A DNA stretch of 64,000 bases from Membranipora membranacea (lineage: Eukaryota > Bryozoa > Gymnolaemata > Cheilostomatida > Membraniporidae), in assembly GCA_914767715.1 (NCBI GenBank), contig OU612072.1:10478001-10542000 (forward strand), written 5' to 3'. Made by a program: the position numbers and the translations under genes. The notes beneath the pieces were generated by a model, which worked only from the letters and a program-made list of their open reading frames with translations, did not search any database and was not told the origin of the DNA. Below, piece by piece: positions 1 to 11,800 of this stretch (positions are counted from its first letter, which is position 1; each line of letters begins with the position of its first letter).

Positions 1-250
1 TTTCACATTATTTCTTAGTGAAATGCAGTCAACATAGCTAAAAATTCAAAACTGAACAGGAGCGCTCCATAGGTTTCAGCTTGTCATTTTTATAAACCTT
101 TAACTTGAGTTTTCTTTCTTAATTGTTAGTGGAAACCATGCGAAGACCTATCTTAGCAGTATTGTCACAGCGGAGAAATCCTTCCTCAGACAATCTAACT
201 TTGGTTAATGCAAAAACATACATGTTGTTCAATAATGTCATTGCTTTCAG

Positions 251-522
251 CTGGAAATTGAAAAGGAGTTAACGGAAAAATAACACCAGAAGATATTCTG
301 GAATTCGCCACTGGCAGCAGATATGAACCCTTGCTTGGTTTCAAGATGAAGCCTACTATAACCTTCCATCCTCATGAGCACTGGATGCCTACAGCATCTA
401 CATGTGCTAACCAGATGTATTTGCCAATCCCACCAGATTTGACTACTCGTTATCCTGCTGAATCCGGGCTGATGGCGCTGATGGACACAGCCTTCAGCAC
501 AAAACTCTTTGGAACAATGTAA
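251..522 (+). CDS. HECT-type E3 ubiquitin ligase C-lobe, last exon (partial, possible frameshift)
   Basis: A terminal exon follows a pyrimidine-rich 3' splice site (TTTCAG ending at 250). Its product has the C-lobe signature of HECT ubiquitin ligases: a leading ILEFATGS segment, a LLGF turn, the catalytic-cysteine motif PTASTC followed by a YLP segment, and an FG-containing C-terminus before TAA at 520-522. HECT enzymes accept ubiquitin on this cysteine and pass it to a substrate lysine. The first ten codons after the splice site read in one frame and the rest in another; one missing A in the run near 276-280 would explain this, so it is either a real frameshift (pseudogene) or a base error. 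Short HECT-tail genes of this type are often multicopy in corals, sponges and fish (family knowledge). The upstream exons lie outside the window. Confidence 0.65.
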
Positions 523-981
523 AATATTACCAAACTTAACATTGTGTGTTACCGGCACATAATTAGTCTGAAGTTTAATATCCTTCATACTGCAGCACCA
601 CTGCTGATAGGATGCATTTATCTCTGTAAACCAATTTTAAATACCATGTCTAATTACCGCTGTATGGATGACTGTTGACCTGTACGTCAAAAAAGTCTGT
701 ATCGTACTTGTATGTCTAAGTTGGCTAGGACAATATAAGGATTTTCAAGTTTCAGAAATAGTTATTAAACCTTGTTGTATTACTTCAAAATTGGGGCTTT
801 TAAACGGGTAACTTCTGTTGTAAACCTATGCATGCGTTTATACTGCATTGTATGGTATGTATTCAGCTAATGTTGTATTTTTTTATTTTACGCTTTCTAC
901 ATGGGCATTTGTAGATAAAGGTTGTGTTATGGTGGCAGATATTAAAATCCATAGATCTGAAATATTGCAAACATTGTATCC

Positions 982-987
982 AATAAA
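982..987 (+). terminator. Candidate polyadenylation signal AATAAA
   Basis: AATAAA lies 460 bases after the HECT-exon stop codon, in AT-rich sequence that otherwise looks like a 3' UTR (523-990). No other gene feature was seen between 523 and 1160. Confidence 0.4.
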
Positions 988-1161
988 TAATATTTCACAA
1001 CGGATATGAAGCGCGTTGCAAGTGTATTCACTAGTGTTACTGCTTAAATTGGATGTATCAATTCAATTTATATATGTATTCATTACCTGAGAGTGAAAAG
1101 CATTTAGCAGGTGGTAAGGAAAGCCTTGTCAGAGCATCAGAGGTCACACAGTCGTAAAACA

Positions 1162-2121
1162 CTAAGGTATATTCATGTCATAGTCTCTTGAAAACAAATT
1201 ATTCATAACAAAATGCGTGTAGAAATTTCCTGATTGCCTCGTAAACGGTACAACCATGATCATTGATGATGGTACTGTATTAACCATGTGTTCTAAGTAT
1301 TCAGGAAGACTAAGCTCCTCTTTGTCATTTTTATTTCGAAATGTCTGTGTCATATCGACACTTTCTTTGTTATTTGGCACTTCGAATCCTCCTGTTGCAA
1401 GCATTTGATAAGGAGTCTTGTTTCCCTCCGAGCTGACTGGGTGGTTGTTGTGAGAATTCATAAGTATTCTGAGTGACTCGTTCATTCAGAGTAGGAAGAC
1501 ATAGTGGAGGGCGAAAATGTCCAGCGAGTCTTCAACATTTAGAATTCCTCGACTTTCCAACATTCTGAATAACACACCAAACTTGTCACGGATGTTTTTA
1601 TTGATTTCGCGATTGAACCGCTCTATTCTTTGGTTATGTACAGAAGATCAGAGGAAGACTGCTGGACTCCCAGTTAAATCTGAGATATCATTCATAAAAT
1701 CCCAAACTCGAACATTCTCAGTTCTATAATCAGATCTCACACGTGTAGGAATGATATTAAATCTTTCAACAGCCTCTGCAAATAGCTGGTACACAGTTTC
1801 AGCCAGGTTATTGCTATGACACTCCAAATAAAGGCAGCTTCGCGAATAACCATCTACAGCCCCATTGATATATAAGCCCCAGTGTTGCCGTCAATGTGCC
1901 AGATATAGTAAGGATGTGGGACATTGTAAACACGCCTGGTGATCCTACGTTGTAAATTCTCACGGCGCTGCTCAACACCAATCGGATCAACACACTTAAT
2001 TGACTCCCTGAGTCGGCGCCGTTGCACTCTGTGGCCCATAAGCATGCGTTCTCCGATGCCTGGAAATTTCACCATTGCTTTCTCAGTAATTTCGTCTAGT
2101 TCCGCATCAGTTAGCCTTGCC
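1162..2121 (-). pseudogene. Integrase-core (DDE) transposase pseudogene, C-terminal exon
   Basis: Read on the minus strand from a good 3' splice site (TTTTGTTGCAG just above 2121), the conceptual protein shows the integrase-core fold signature. The first catalytic Asp is in a WHIDGN motif (about 1890), a GAVDGYSR segment follows, the second Asp is in RVRSDY (about 1735), and the catalytic Glu is in NQRIERFN (about 1625). It carries a frameshift just after WHIDGN, an in-frame TGA before the NQRIE block, and a second TGA near 1488. The stretch 1162-1485 stays open and is a C-terminal extension. The N-terminal part (GIGERMLMGHRVQRRRLRE) looks like the helical DNA-binding region but seems internally shortened. 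Upstream exons above 2121 were not recognised. It is a dead mobile-element gene; the exact superfamily is unsettled. Confidence 0.7.
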
Positions 2122-3699
2122 CTGCAACAAAATTGTTGTTAATAGTATGTGAAAATAGTCTATGATATAACATGCCATAACAGAACCGGGAGTTTTGAAT
2201 GTGCATGTGGTTAGTGCTCTTACGATCGCACATGAATGTGTAAAATATTGAATTTGACACTTTTCCGGGCAATGAGAGGTACAGTTCATACTGAAAAATG
2301 CTGCTTAGAAAATTAATTTGTTGCAAATTTGGGAATCTACAGGGTTTCCATATGACAATAAAAAACTTGGTGATACTCAACCAAAATTAACACTGTGCGA
2401 GAGAAACTTGCAATTTAAGTAAAACAGACAAGTTTCTGCCCTCCACTCAAGTTTATAGAGAGCACAATAAAGAGCATAGAGAACTCAAACAATTATCTGA
2501 AAATCATCAATTAGCGTGTCATTGGAATGCAGCTGATGATATCTGTTCCAGCAAGCGTCCAATAGTTCCACACATATTAACTAATCCAGGTGTTGTGTTA
2601 GCCTGTCTCACACCAGGGCCAAAGTTGATAAGAATTAGCACTACACATCCTCTTTTGGAGAGTGTCAGTGTATATATCGATTTTCATAAGGATGGATATG
2701 TTTGATTAATTGATTGATTGATTTGTTTTCCACCTAGTCTGTACAGATATAGGCTCAGAGACATGATGCGTATAGTGCGAAGTCTCCGCGTTCACATTAT
2801 GATAACTTTTATACCACACGTGCATCTAAATGCTTGTGCGATGAACAAGATATTACAATGAGAGCACGGAGACTTCGTACCAGGTGCCTAGTCTTTGCGT
2901 CTAAGTCTCTTCTGATGCTAGCTGGAACATGACCACACGTTAAGGTATAGCAACGGCTGTGAAATAGTATTGTCAATTTAGCAGAATTTAACATGACATC
3001 AATGCGCATGACGCAACAACATGACCGAGACTTTCACTCATTAGGAAAGTGGAGCTTAATTAATAAACATCCTGTGAGTGAAGGCTGCATCCAGCCAGTG
3101 ATTAGAAATTGAGCTATATCAATGATGCTTGGTATTTTTTACGAACAAACCATGCTTACAGGTAGATTGAATAATAAAAGATGAACATTTGCACAGGATC
3201 AATGTACAAGTTGTTGAAAGTGTGTTAGGAGCAGAGGCATTCCCCCTGGGAGCTTTTTTACATAATCCAACAGAAATTTTTTTTAATGCTCTGATAGATC
3301 TGTTGTCATGGTAACAAAGTAAAAGAAAATCACGCAGCCATATTACCCAACAATTTAACTCATAAACCTGCAATCCAAATGCAGTGCAAACTTTACATGT
3401 AGGATGGATGTTTAGACACGTTATATTAAGAGAAAACTGCCCATTTTGCGCAAATATGCTACTGTAGCGGTTCAGTGATATATTCGTGGAAGTCCATTGA
3501 CTTAGCCATGGTTCAGGGTTGTTGCCAACTGCTATTAATTCATTTTTTTGGCAACAAGTGGCCAATTCTTGGGATATAAATGACTATGATCTTATAAAAC
3601 CTGAGAACAAAAAACACCATAAATGTACGTGTGCTGACAACACCTTAAAAGCCAGAAAGTATATCTTTATTCACTTTTGCACAGTTTTGAATCTTAATA
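2122..3699. other. Non-coding stretch with a small inverted repeat
   Basis: No convincing exon was found. A short TTGA/ATTG microsatellite sits at 2704-2728. An inverted repeat with arms around GCGAAGTCTCCG spans 2775-2880 and could be a small MITE relic. The open frames at 2809-3009 and 3119-3565 on the minus strand match nothing I know and look fortuitous. Confidence 0.35.
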
Positions 3700-4032
3700 C
3701 CCTATAGGAGTTTAGTTTTTCGCGGCATTTAGGATTCGCTTTTCGTGTTGTTGCCTAGGTTGCGAAATTTAGTGTATCTTAAATTAAACTCACTCACCAT
3801 AGTTTCATAAACAATGTACAATTATACAGGAATACACCATACCCAAGCATGCAAGCTAGCATGGTGTAGTGGTCTGAATGTCTGCCTTGTAATCAGATGG
3901 AGATTTATGCCCTGGGGTCAAATCCCAGCTTGGACATTTGTTATTAATTTTCACTAGTAAGCCTACTAGCGAAATTTAGTACTAATGAAATTTAGTACCA
4001 GGTCCAGATAGAGAAATTAAACTCCTATAGGG
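3700..4032. mobile_element. MITE with TA target duplication, carrying a tRNA-like sequence
   Basis: The ends are inverted copies beginning CCCTATAGGAGTTTA, about 20 bp with few mismatches. The element is flanked on both sides by the dinucleotide TA (3698-3699 and 4033-4034), as for Tc1/mariner-type cut-and-paste elements. It is 333 bp long, has no coding capacity and so is non-autonomous. Its centre holds a tRNA-like segment. Confidence 0.75.
3852..3932 (+). tRNA. tRNA-like sequence (Thr UGU-like), probably a pseudogene or SINE head
   Basis: A B-box-like GGGGTCAAATCCC forms a T-arm with a 4-5 bp stem. A GGTGTAGTGGT segment matches an A box. A CTTGTAA loop would give anticodon TGT. A partial acceptor stem CAAGC/GCTTG closes it. 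The anticodon stem has a mismatch and the variable region is long, so a functional tRNA is unlikely. It lies inside a MITE. Confidence 0.4.
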
Positions 4033-5373
4033 TAGTTGTTTTATGCTGGATTTTGAGCAGTCGCACACAAAGTCTGACAACAGGAATACATGTAACAAAC
4101 ACAGGTTTTGGCTTAGAGTTTACCTTACTTTTTAGCCCGAATAAACAATCAATAGTCAAATCGATGGATATCATTATGAAAATATTTTGAGTTGGAATCC
4201 TAAAATGACCTATTTTTAAAAAGATATCCACTGCATACCTGTGTTCTGCAACCGGTTTTTGCAGGCACTTCCCTGCTTTTTTCATTTTTCACGGAGTTGG
4301 GGCGCAACGTCATGTGGCGTTAAGCAACTCTTTGATATAATCCAAAGTCCTGCATCACTAGACTCAAGATATTTTTGGAGGGGTCTCTAACATTCATCAG
4401 GCAGGGGTAGTTGAACCTTTTTTCAATACCGATTACTCGTGGTACTGGTAACCAATGCAGAAAACTCTACCTGTTCTACTCCTACACCTAACTGAAGGGG
4501 CATGTACAATTTTAAAAGTGTGGACCGCTGGATGTGGAAGGAATCTGGTTTGTTGCTGTTTATCACATTTATCACAAGCCTGCCTTTGGCAGTGAAAATG
4601 CTGTTAAATTTCACATACAGTGCACTCCACCTAATTCAAACCACAGGGGGCCAGCAAATTATGTTCTAATTATGAGAGGTACGTGTAATTAATTAATAGA
4701 AAGCGGTTATTCTTAGCAACCTCAACTACACATGTTGTCTCCTAATAAAAAAACAGCGTGGGTTGCCAAATTACCAACTTGCTAAATCATGTACAGAACC
4801 AGGTAGTATGGATTAAAACATGAAACTGGCCCAGGAACCCAACTACCCTAGGGGGTCAACTCTCAAACAATCATACACCACCATCATGTTATTATGATTG
4901 TTTTGGGGGGGAGGTCCTTGGGACCCCCTAAAACGTTTTGGAACTCCTCTTATCAGGAGTTGTAGGGGTAAGTTTTCAGAATACTCACAAGTAAAAATGT
5001 TGTAATTCACATATAGCTGACTTGTAGGGGGTATTTTTCCACTTCAAATCGAAATTTCTCTTTAGAGTTATGCTATATGTTCAACAAGTGGTGTATCTGG
5101 GGTTGAGATTTAAGGAGCATAGACTCTCTCTTCCCTCGGGGCCAGAGAGGGACTCAAAAAATCATGAAACCGATTTTCTATAGGAATTATCCCCTCAATC
5201 ATATTGAAGGGATAACTACCAGAAAACTTGAAAAAATGCATTTTATCTAAACAAGGACTTTACTGAAACAACGGAACAGTTTTACAGGTTTACTGCTTCT
5301 GTTGCTAAGAATTATCACTTAAGCAGAATCAACTACGGCGGTAGGCTGCTGGGAAAAAGCTGGAAAACCATAA

Positions 5374-5616
5374 ATGGCTCAGAATCAACATGCATCCCAA
5401 TTTACAACAGAAGGCCATGATATTGGGGATAGTTATTCATGTGGGAGGAGCGCGCATTGTCATGGAAAACAGAATATTTCTACCACTGGCTCAATGTCCA
5501 GATCCGCCAATGCGATTCTGTTTTGTGGCTATATGAATGGGCACAATGAAGGGCTCAACGATATCCTAACTGTACTGATTGATAAGAGAGATGCAGATTT
5601 TTACATAATCCGTTAA
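5374..5616 (+). CDS. Small open frame of unknown function inside a transposon
   Basis: 80 codons from ATG to TAA. The product is Gly/Ser/His-rich with four cysteines, has no membrane segment, and has no motif I recognise. It lies between the TIRs of the 4846-6022 element. It may be chance or a captured exon; coding status is unproven. Confidence 0.15.
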   Translation: MAQNQHASQFTTEGHDIGDSYSCGRSAHCHGKQNISTTGSMSRSANAILFCGYMNGHNEGLNDILTVLIDKRDADFYIIR

Positions 5617-5638
5617 CGATTACTGGTGAGTAAAAAAC

Positions 5639-5735
5639 AGGGAATTCTGGGATTTAATACAACGATAACCTGCAAAAACTACAATGGTATTTCTGATTGT
5701 TGGTGCTGTATTAAATCCCAGATTTCCCTAGGTTT
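5639..5735. repeat. Inverted repeat (hairpin)
   Basis: A GGGAATTCTGGGATTTAATACA arm is followed after about 50 bases by its near-perfect complement TGTATTAAATCCCAGATTTCCC. It is nested in the 4846-6022 transposon. Confidence 0.6.
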
Positions 5736-6029
5736 CTTGGCCTGTCATGGCAACCAGTGATCGGGATCCATGATCGAATCACTGCAGTAATCAATATACC
5801 TTTCAGTTCTTGTCAATTCTCTTCCGTATAAAGTATGTAACTTTTAATGCCTAGTGACAATTTTTTCATGAAGTTGTTGTTGGTCTTTGAATTTCCATAC
5901 AATACACTAACCTCGCCAAGATGAAAATTGAAAATAATTGGTCAAAATTAAACGTTTTAGGGTATAAAAATAATTATAAACATGATCATGGTGGATTATT
6001 GTTTGAGAGTTGACCCCCTGGGCCAACTA

Positions 6030-7202
6030 CCGACTGGTGAGAAAGATTGTTCAGAGATATGTGAAATTGTTCGCTAGTTTTTGAAAAGTCAGCTGTCAAA
6101 TTTTCAAAGTATGGGTTAAAATTTTACTTAAGTGATGGTAATTACAGTGTGCTCAGCCAATACAAAAGACCTTATATGAATAAAATTATTATTTATATTA
6201 TATATATGCTAGTATAGTATATAATATAAATAAATAAAATAATTTTTATATTAGGTCTATGGCCTGGACTGACTATGTTTGTTCTAAATATCAGGGTTAT
6301 CAGGATTTGAAATAAGAGAACTGCTGAACTACACTGTACATTACAAATTACCAAACTGTCAGTCCTGAATGTACATCCTATAGATTCTAATACCGTAGGC
6401 TACTTTCAAGTTATTTTTATTATTGCCATAGTTGCAACAGGAAAAATAAAAGCATTTCAATTCTTTTCTGTTGAAAAAAAACCCTTTTTGAGGTTATTCC
6501 CAATGTTTGCTGGCTTTTGTCGCTTTGGGTAAGTTTTTTGGTAAGCCATCCCTAAATGACGGCCTACAGACACGATAACCTCCGAACAAGCTTGAAAGGA
6601 GTGGCTGTGGTCACAACTGACATACCAAAGTCACAGAGCTGAAATTAACAAAGTGAAGTAACTTACCATTGCCTGAGATCTTGAAGCTCGTAATCAGTGA
6701 AGATACTGTTCAGTGTGGGGCAACTTATTTGAAAATAACAGGCTCCGTCTTTGTAGTGTGACAGTCAAGCAACTGCAGCAACTGATCATAGCTGACATCA
6801 GTCTTATACGCACCAGCCATCGGGACCTGAGGGAGCCATCAAAACAGGGATTATTGGGTTTAGGTAGATACACTATGGTCTATAATTCCAACTGTAAATG
6901 TGTGCAGTTTTATAGGATTGGGGTAAGTTAAAATTGTATTACTTGCTGATGAGACAAGCGCACACAAAAGTGATGAGCACTTCAGCTCTGCCCAATACTG
7001 TTAAAGGTTTTTCCAATAGAATTCCAGAAATCATGTATCTAATCTATTATGATACAGTGATGAGACATATTGAGTGAGTTTGATACATTTATTATTTGAT
7101 TCTTGCAAAAGATAATATTGTGATAAGTGGCATATAATTATAATATAATTATATTATCGATTGACACGGTAAGACCATGACATGACAGTCACACTTTAGA
7201 TA
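6030..7202. other. AT-rich non-coding stretch
   Basis: Nothing gene-like was found. It holds AT-rich palindromic sequence at about 6180-6255 and 7128-7160. The 72-codon frame at 6713-6931 has no recognisable domain. Confidence 0.35.
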
Positions 7203-7210
7203 GCTGAGCA

Positions 7211-7597
7211 CAGGGGCGTCTATTCTAAAAAATTTCACTCACTGACTTTTTAGAGATGAGCATAATGATCGGGCACAGCCCGATCCACATGCCGTAGGCG
7301 TGGCGGGGAGGGTGTGGGAGGGTCGCTTAAGCGCTCTCCCACCACGGAAATTTTTGCATATCGGTAGCAAAATAGTGCAAGCAGAGAGGTATTTCAATAG
7401 CTCACTGAGCTGTTGGGTACTTTCAGAAAACAACTCAATAGCAGTAGAAGATTACGGTAAAAATGCTCCAGTTATAAAGCACTTATAAAAAAACTGACCT
7501 CGGTGGGATTCGAACCCACAACAGTCTTATTAACAGTGATTATTAGGCAGACGCTCTACACACTGAGCTATTCAGTGAGTGCTAATATACGCCACTG
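7211..7597. mobile_element. hAT-type MITE with 8-bp target duplication, carrying a tRNA-like sequence
   Basis: The left end CAGGGGCGTCTATTCTAA and right end TTAGTATACGCCACTG-like inverted terminus share the CAGNGGCGT start typical of hAT elements. Further inward the arms CACTCACTGA / TCAGTGAGTG match exactly. The perfect 8-bp direct repeat GCTGAGCA flanks it (7203-7210 and 7598-7605), the hAT hallmark. It is 387 bp long and non-coding. The interior has GC-rich hairpins (near 7270-7290 and 7315-7345) and, on the minus strand, a tRNA-like sequence. Confidence 0.85.
7495..7580 (-). tRNA. tRNA-like sequence inside a hAT MITE
   Basis: On the minus strand the A box TAGCTCAGTGTGTAGAGC and B box GGTTCGAATCC are intact. 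The D arm (GCTC/GAGC) and T arm (GTGGG/CCCAC) pair, and the loop CTAATAA resembles tRNA-Ile (AAU). The acceptor and anticodon stems do not pair well and a T-run follows. This suggests a pol III promoter relic or SINE head rather than a working tRNA. Confidence 0.45.
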
Positions 7598-7924
7598 GCT
7601 GAGCAGTACAAAATTTAATATGTCTCACACCAACCATATTGGACTCTGACCAGGAAGGTAATAAAATTGACACAAAAATCATGGGTAAATGAGGAAGACC
7701 ACAAGGGACCTGACACAAACCTAAAGTGTGATTTGTCATGACCTTTTCAAAGCAAGGAGTTGTTGAGTGGGAAATTGATGAAAAGGTGACACTATCCGTG
7801 CTGAGACTGAATGAGGAAAATGCACGCCTAACGTTCTCTCTATTATACATGTAATTATCTTTATAGTGGGAGCACAGGCTACTGCTAAGTGTGGATAACT
7901 TCTCATTGTCTGTCATGTTGACTC

Positions 7925-8325
7925 GCTGACAATTCTTGATGCAAATCTTGACATATCACGTATAAATGTTGGAATAACATAAATGAGAGAAGACAACTAG
8001 CAAGTGGGATACATGACTCAACAAAAATATAAATCCTGGCATAGCAAACATGAATATTGATGTGACATGCATGAATTTCAACATATCACACACAAATTAT
8101 TACATGTCATGTATGAAAGGTGGCATATCATGGATGAATGTTGGAATAGCATGCATGAATGTAAGCATATCGCATATGAATGATGATGCAACACACATTA
8201 GAATTGGCATATAACATGGAAAAATGGGCATAAATATAAAAATTATGACATGCAACATATAAAAGTTGGTATGCCATGTATAAAACCTGGCATATCACAT
8301 ATGCAATGCTTTAATTGACATGACA
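7925..8325. repeat. Highly diverged minisatellite, about 30-bp unit
   Basis: The pattern 'GGCATATCA-TGTATGAATG-TTG' recurs about a dozen times with many changes (for example near 8102, 8124, 8146, 8170, 8212, 8272, 8288). It directly abuts the foldback element. Confidence 0.55.
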
Positions 8326-8837
8326 AATTTTACAAAGGGCACCCCATACCGTTGTAGTATTGTAAACTGTCCCCCGCGCGAAATCAACCCGGGACACTTT
8401 ACAATATTGTAAACTGTCCCGGGGACACTTTACAATAAAAACAGGCCTATTGTAAACTGTCCCCCCCTATTGTAAACCGTCCCCCCCTATTGTAAACTGT
8501 CCCCCCTATTTGTGACTGTCCATATCGAGAGCCCAGCTGTTTATCACCATTCTAAATGGGTCAGATCATCTAACTGGAGCATACCATGATGTTCTGGCTG
8601 CAACTATGATGGCCAAAGTTGTACCATGGGGATGGTGGTGGTATCTCATTGAATGAGTGTATAAAGCCTCTTTTTCATATGGTACTTTGGGGATCTATTT
8701 TTTGCAAACACTAGTTATTTGAAGCTCCTATGATTTAGAGATGTCTGGTTTGCGAAGAAAGGTGCACTAAGCCAACAGTGGATAGATGTGTAGTTGCCAC
8801 ATCACAGAACACACATACTTTCATTGCAGGTTCATGA

Positions 8838-11800
8838 GCCGCGCGAAAACAACCACCCCATTCATTCATCATAAAATCTACCTCCGTCAAGCATTTGCCT
8901 AGGAGTGATGGCAGTCAGTCACAAGTGTGAGCGGGAGAAATAATTACTTTTGAGCTTTTCATATTGTGAGGATGGGTATTGCACTGTAAAATATTGCTTA
9001 AGCCGCGCGAAAACAACCACCCCCCAAGCTGTCTTATAAAGATATCTGTTAAAAATTCTCAAGCATAATGAACCGTGATTTTGCGTCAATAATGCGATTA
9101 TCATAACGTGACTGTGTACCAAATTTCAGATTAGTAGGTCAGAACTTAATGACACAACGGATGATATGTCGTTCTTTGCAAGTTCATGAGCCGCGCGAAA
9201 ATAACCACCCCATTCAGTCATCTTGAAATCTACCTCAATCAAGCATTTGCCTGTGAGTGATGAAAGTCAGTCACAAGTGAGACTGGGAGAAATGACCGCT
9301 TTCGAGCTTTTCATATTGTGCGGCCTGATATTGCCGTGTAAAACATTGTTTAAGCCGCACAAAAACAACCACCCCCCAAAGTGTATTATAAAGATAATCT
9401 GTCAAAAAGTCTCAATCATAATTGACCATGATTTGGCAGCCATAATGTGATTGTCATAAGGTGACTGTGTACCAAATTTCAGATTAATAGGTCAGAACTT
9501 AATGACACAACGGATGATATGTCGTTCTTTTCAAGTTCATGAGCCGCGCGAAAACAACCACCCCATTCATTCATCATAAAATCTACCTCCGTCAAGCATT
9601 TGCCTAGGAGTGATGGCAGTCAGTCACAAGTGTGAGCGGGAGAAATAATTACTTTTGAGCCTTTCATATTGTGAGGATGGGTATTGCCCTGTAAAACATT
9701 GCTTAAGCCGCGCAAAAACAACCACCCCCCAAAGTGTCTTATAAAGATAATCTGTCAAAAAGTCTCAATCATAATTGACCATGATTTGGCAGCCATAATG
9801 TGATTGTCATAAGGTGACTGTGTACCAAATTTCAGATTAATAGGTCAGAACTTAATGACACAACGGATGATATGTCGTTCTTTGCAAGTTCATGAGCCGC
9901 GCAAAAACAACCACCCCATTCATTCATCTTGAATTCTACCTCAATCAAGCATTTGCCTGTGAGTGATAAAAGTCAGTCACAAGTGAGACCTGGAGAAATA
10001 ACGACTTTTGAGTTTTTCATATGTGCCGCCTGGTATTGGACAGTAAAATATTGCTTAAGCCGCGCGAAAACAACCACCCCCCAAGCTGTCTTATGAAGAT
10101 TATCTGTCAAAAAGTCTCAAACGAAATGAACCATGATTTTCTAGCAATAATGTGATTGTCATGAAGTGACTGTGTACCTAATTTTTGATTAAAAGGTTAG
10201 AAATTAATGACACAACGGATGATATGTCGTTCTTTGCAAGTTCATGAGCCGCGCGAAAACAACCACCCCATTCATTCATCTTGAATTCTACCTCAATCAA
10301 GCATTTGCCTGTGAGTGATAGAAGTCAGTCACAAGTGAGACCTGGAGAAATAACGACTTTTGAGTTTTTCATATTGTGCCGCCTGGTATTGGACTGTAAA
10401 ATACTGCTTAAGCCGCGCGAAAACAACCACCCCCCAAGCTGTCTTATAAAGATTATCTGTCAAAAAGTCTCAAACGAAATGAACCATGATTTTCTAGCAA
10501 TAATGTGATTGTCATGAAGTGACTGTGTACCTAATTTTGGATTAAAAGGTTAGAAATTAATGACACAACGGATGATATGTCGTTCTTTACAAGTTCATGA
10601 GCCGCGCAAAAACAACCACCCCATTCATTCATCTTGAATTCTACCTCAATCAAGCATTTGCCTGTGAGTGATAAAAGTCAGTCACAAGTGAGACCTGGAG
10701 AAATAACGACTTTTGAGTTTTTCATATGTGCCGCCTGGTATTGGACAGTAAAATATTGCTTAAGCCGCGCGAAAACAACCACCCCCCAAGCTGTCTTATG
10801 AAGATTATCTGTCAAAAAGTCTCAAACGAAATGAACCATGATTTTCTAGCAATAATGTGATTGTCATGAAGTGACTGTGTACCTAATTTTGGATTAAAAG
10901 GTTAGAAATTAATGACACAACGGATGATATGTCGTTCTTTGCAAGTTCATGAGCCGCGCGAAAACAACCACCCCATTCATTCATCTTGAATTCTACCTCA
11001 ATCAAGCATTTGCCTGTGAGTGATAAAAGTCAGTCACAAGTGAGACCTGGAGAAATAACGACTTTTGAGTTTTTCATATTGTGCCGCCTGGTATTGGACT
11101 GTAAAATACTGCTTAAGCCGCGCGAAAACAACCACCCCCCAAGCTGTCTTATAAAGATTATCTGTCAAAAAGTCTCAAACGAAATGAACCATGATTTTCT
11201 AGCAATAATGTGATTGTCATGAAGTGACTGTGTACCTAATTTTGGATTAAAAGGTTAGAAATTAATGACACAACGGATGATATGTCGTTCTTTGCAAGTT
11301 CATGAGCCGCGCGAAAACAACCACCCCATTCATTCATCTTGAATTCTACCTCAATCAAGCATTTGCCTGTGAGTGATAAAAGTCAGTCACAAGTGAGACC
11401 TGGAGAAATAACGACTTTTGAGTTTTTCATATTGTGCCGCCTGGTATTGGACTGTAAAATACTGCTTAAGCCGCGCGAAAACAACCACCCCCAAGCTGTC
11501 TTATAAAGATTATCTGTCAAAAAGTCTCAAACGAAATGAACCATGATTTTCTAGCAATAATGTGATTGTCATGAAGTGACTGTGTACCTAATTTTGGATT
11601 AAAAGGTTAGAAATTAATGACACAACGGATGATATGTCGTTCTTTGCAAGTTCATGAGCCGCGCGAAAACAACCACCCCATTCATTCATCTTGAATTCTA
11701 CCTCAATCAAGCATTTGCCTGTGAGTGATAAAAGTCAGTCACAAGTGAGACCTGGAGAAATAACGACTTTTGAGTTTTTCATATTGTGCCTCCTGGTATT

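Larger units (their letters stand above)
4846..6022. mobile_element. Non-autonomous DNA transposon, 7-bp target duplication
   Basis: The termini CCCTAGGGGGTCAACTC and GAGTTGACCCCCTGGG are inverted, with similarity continuing inward through CAAACAAT, CACCAT/CATG and a CCCTAAAACG block (about 100 bp with gaps). The direct repeat CCAACTA flanks it at 4839-4845 and 6023-6029. It is 1,177 bp long and no transposase domain is visible. Inside are an unrecognised 80-codon open frame (5374-5616) and a hairpin (about 5639-5735). Confidence 0.7.
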
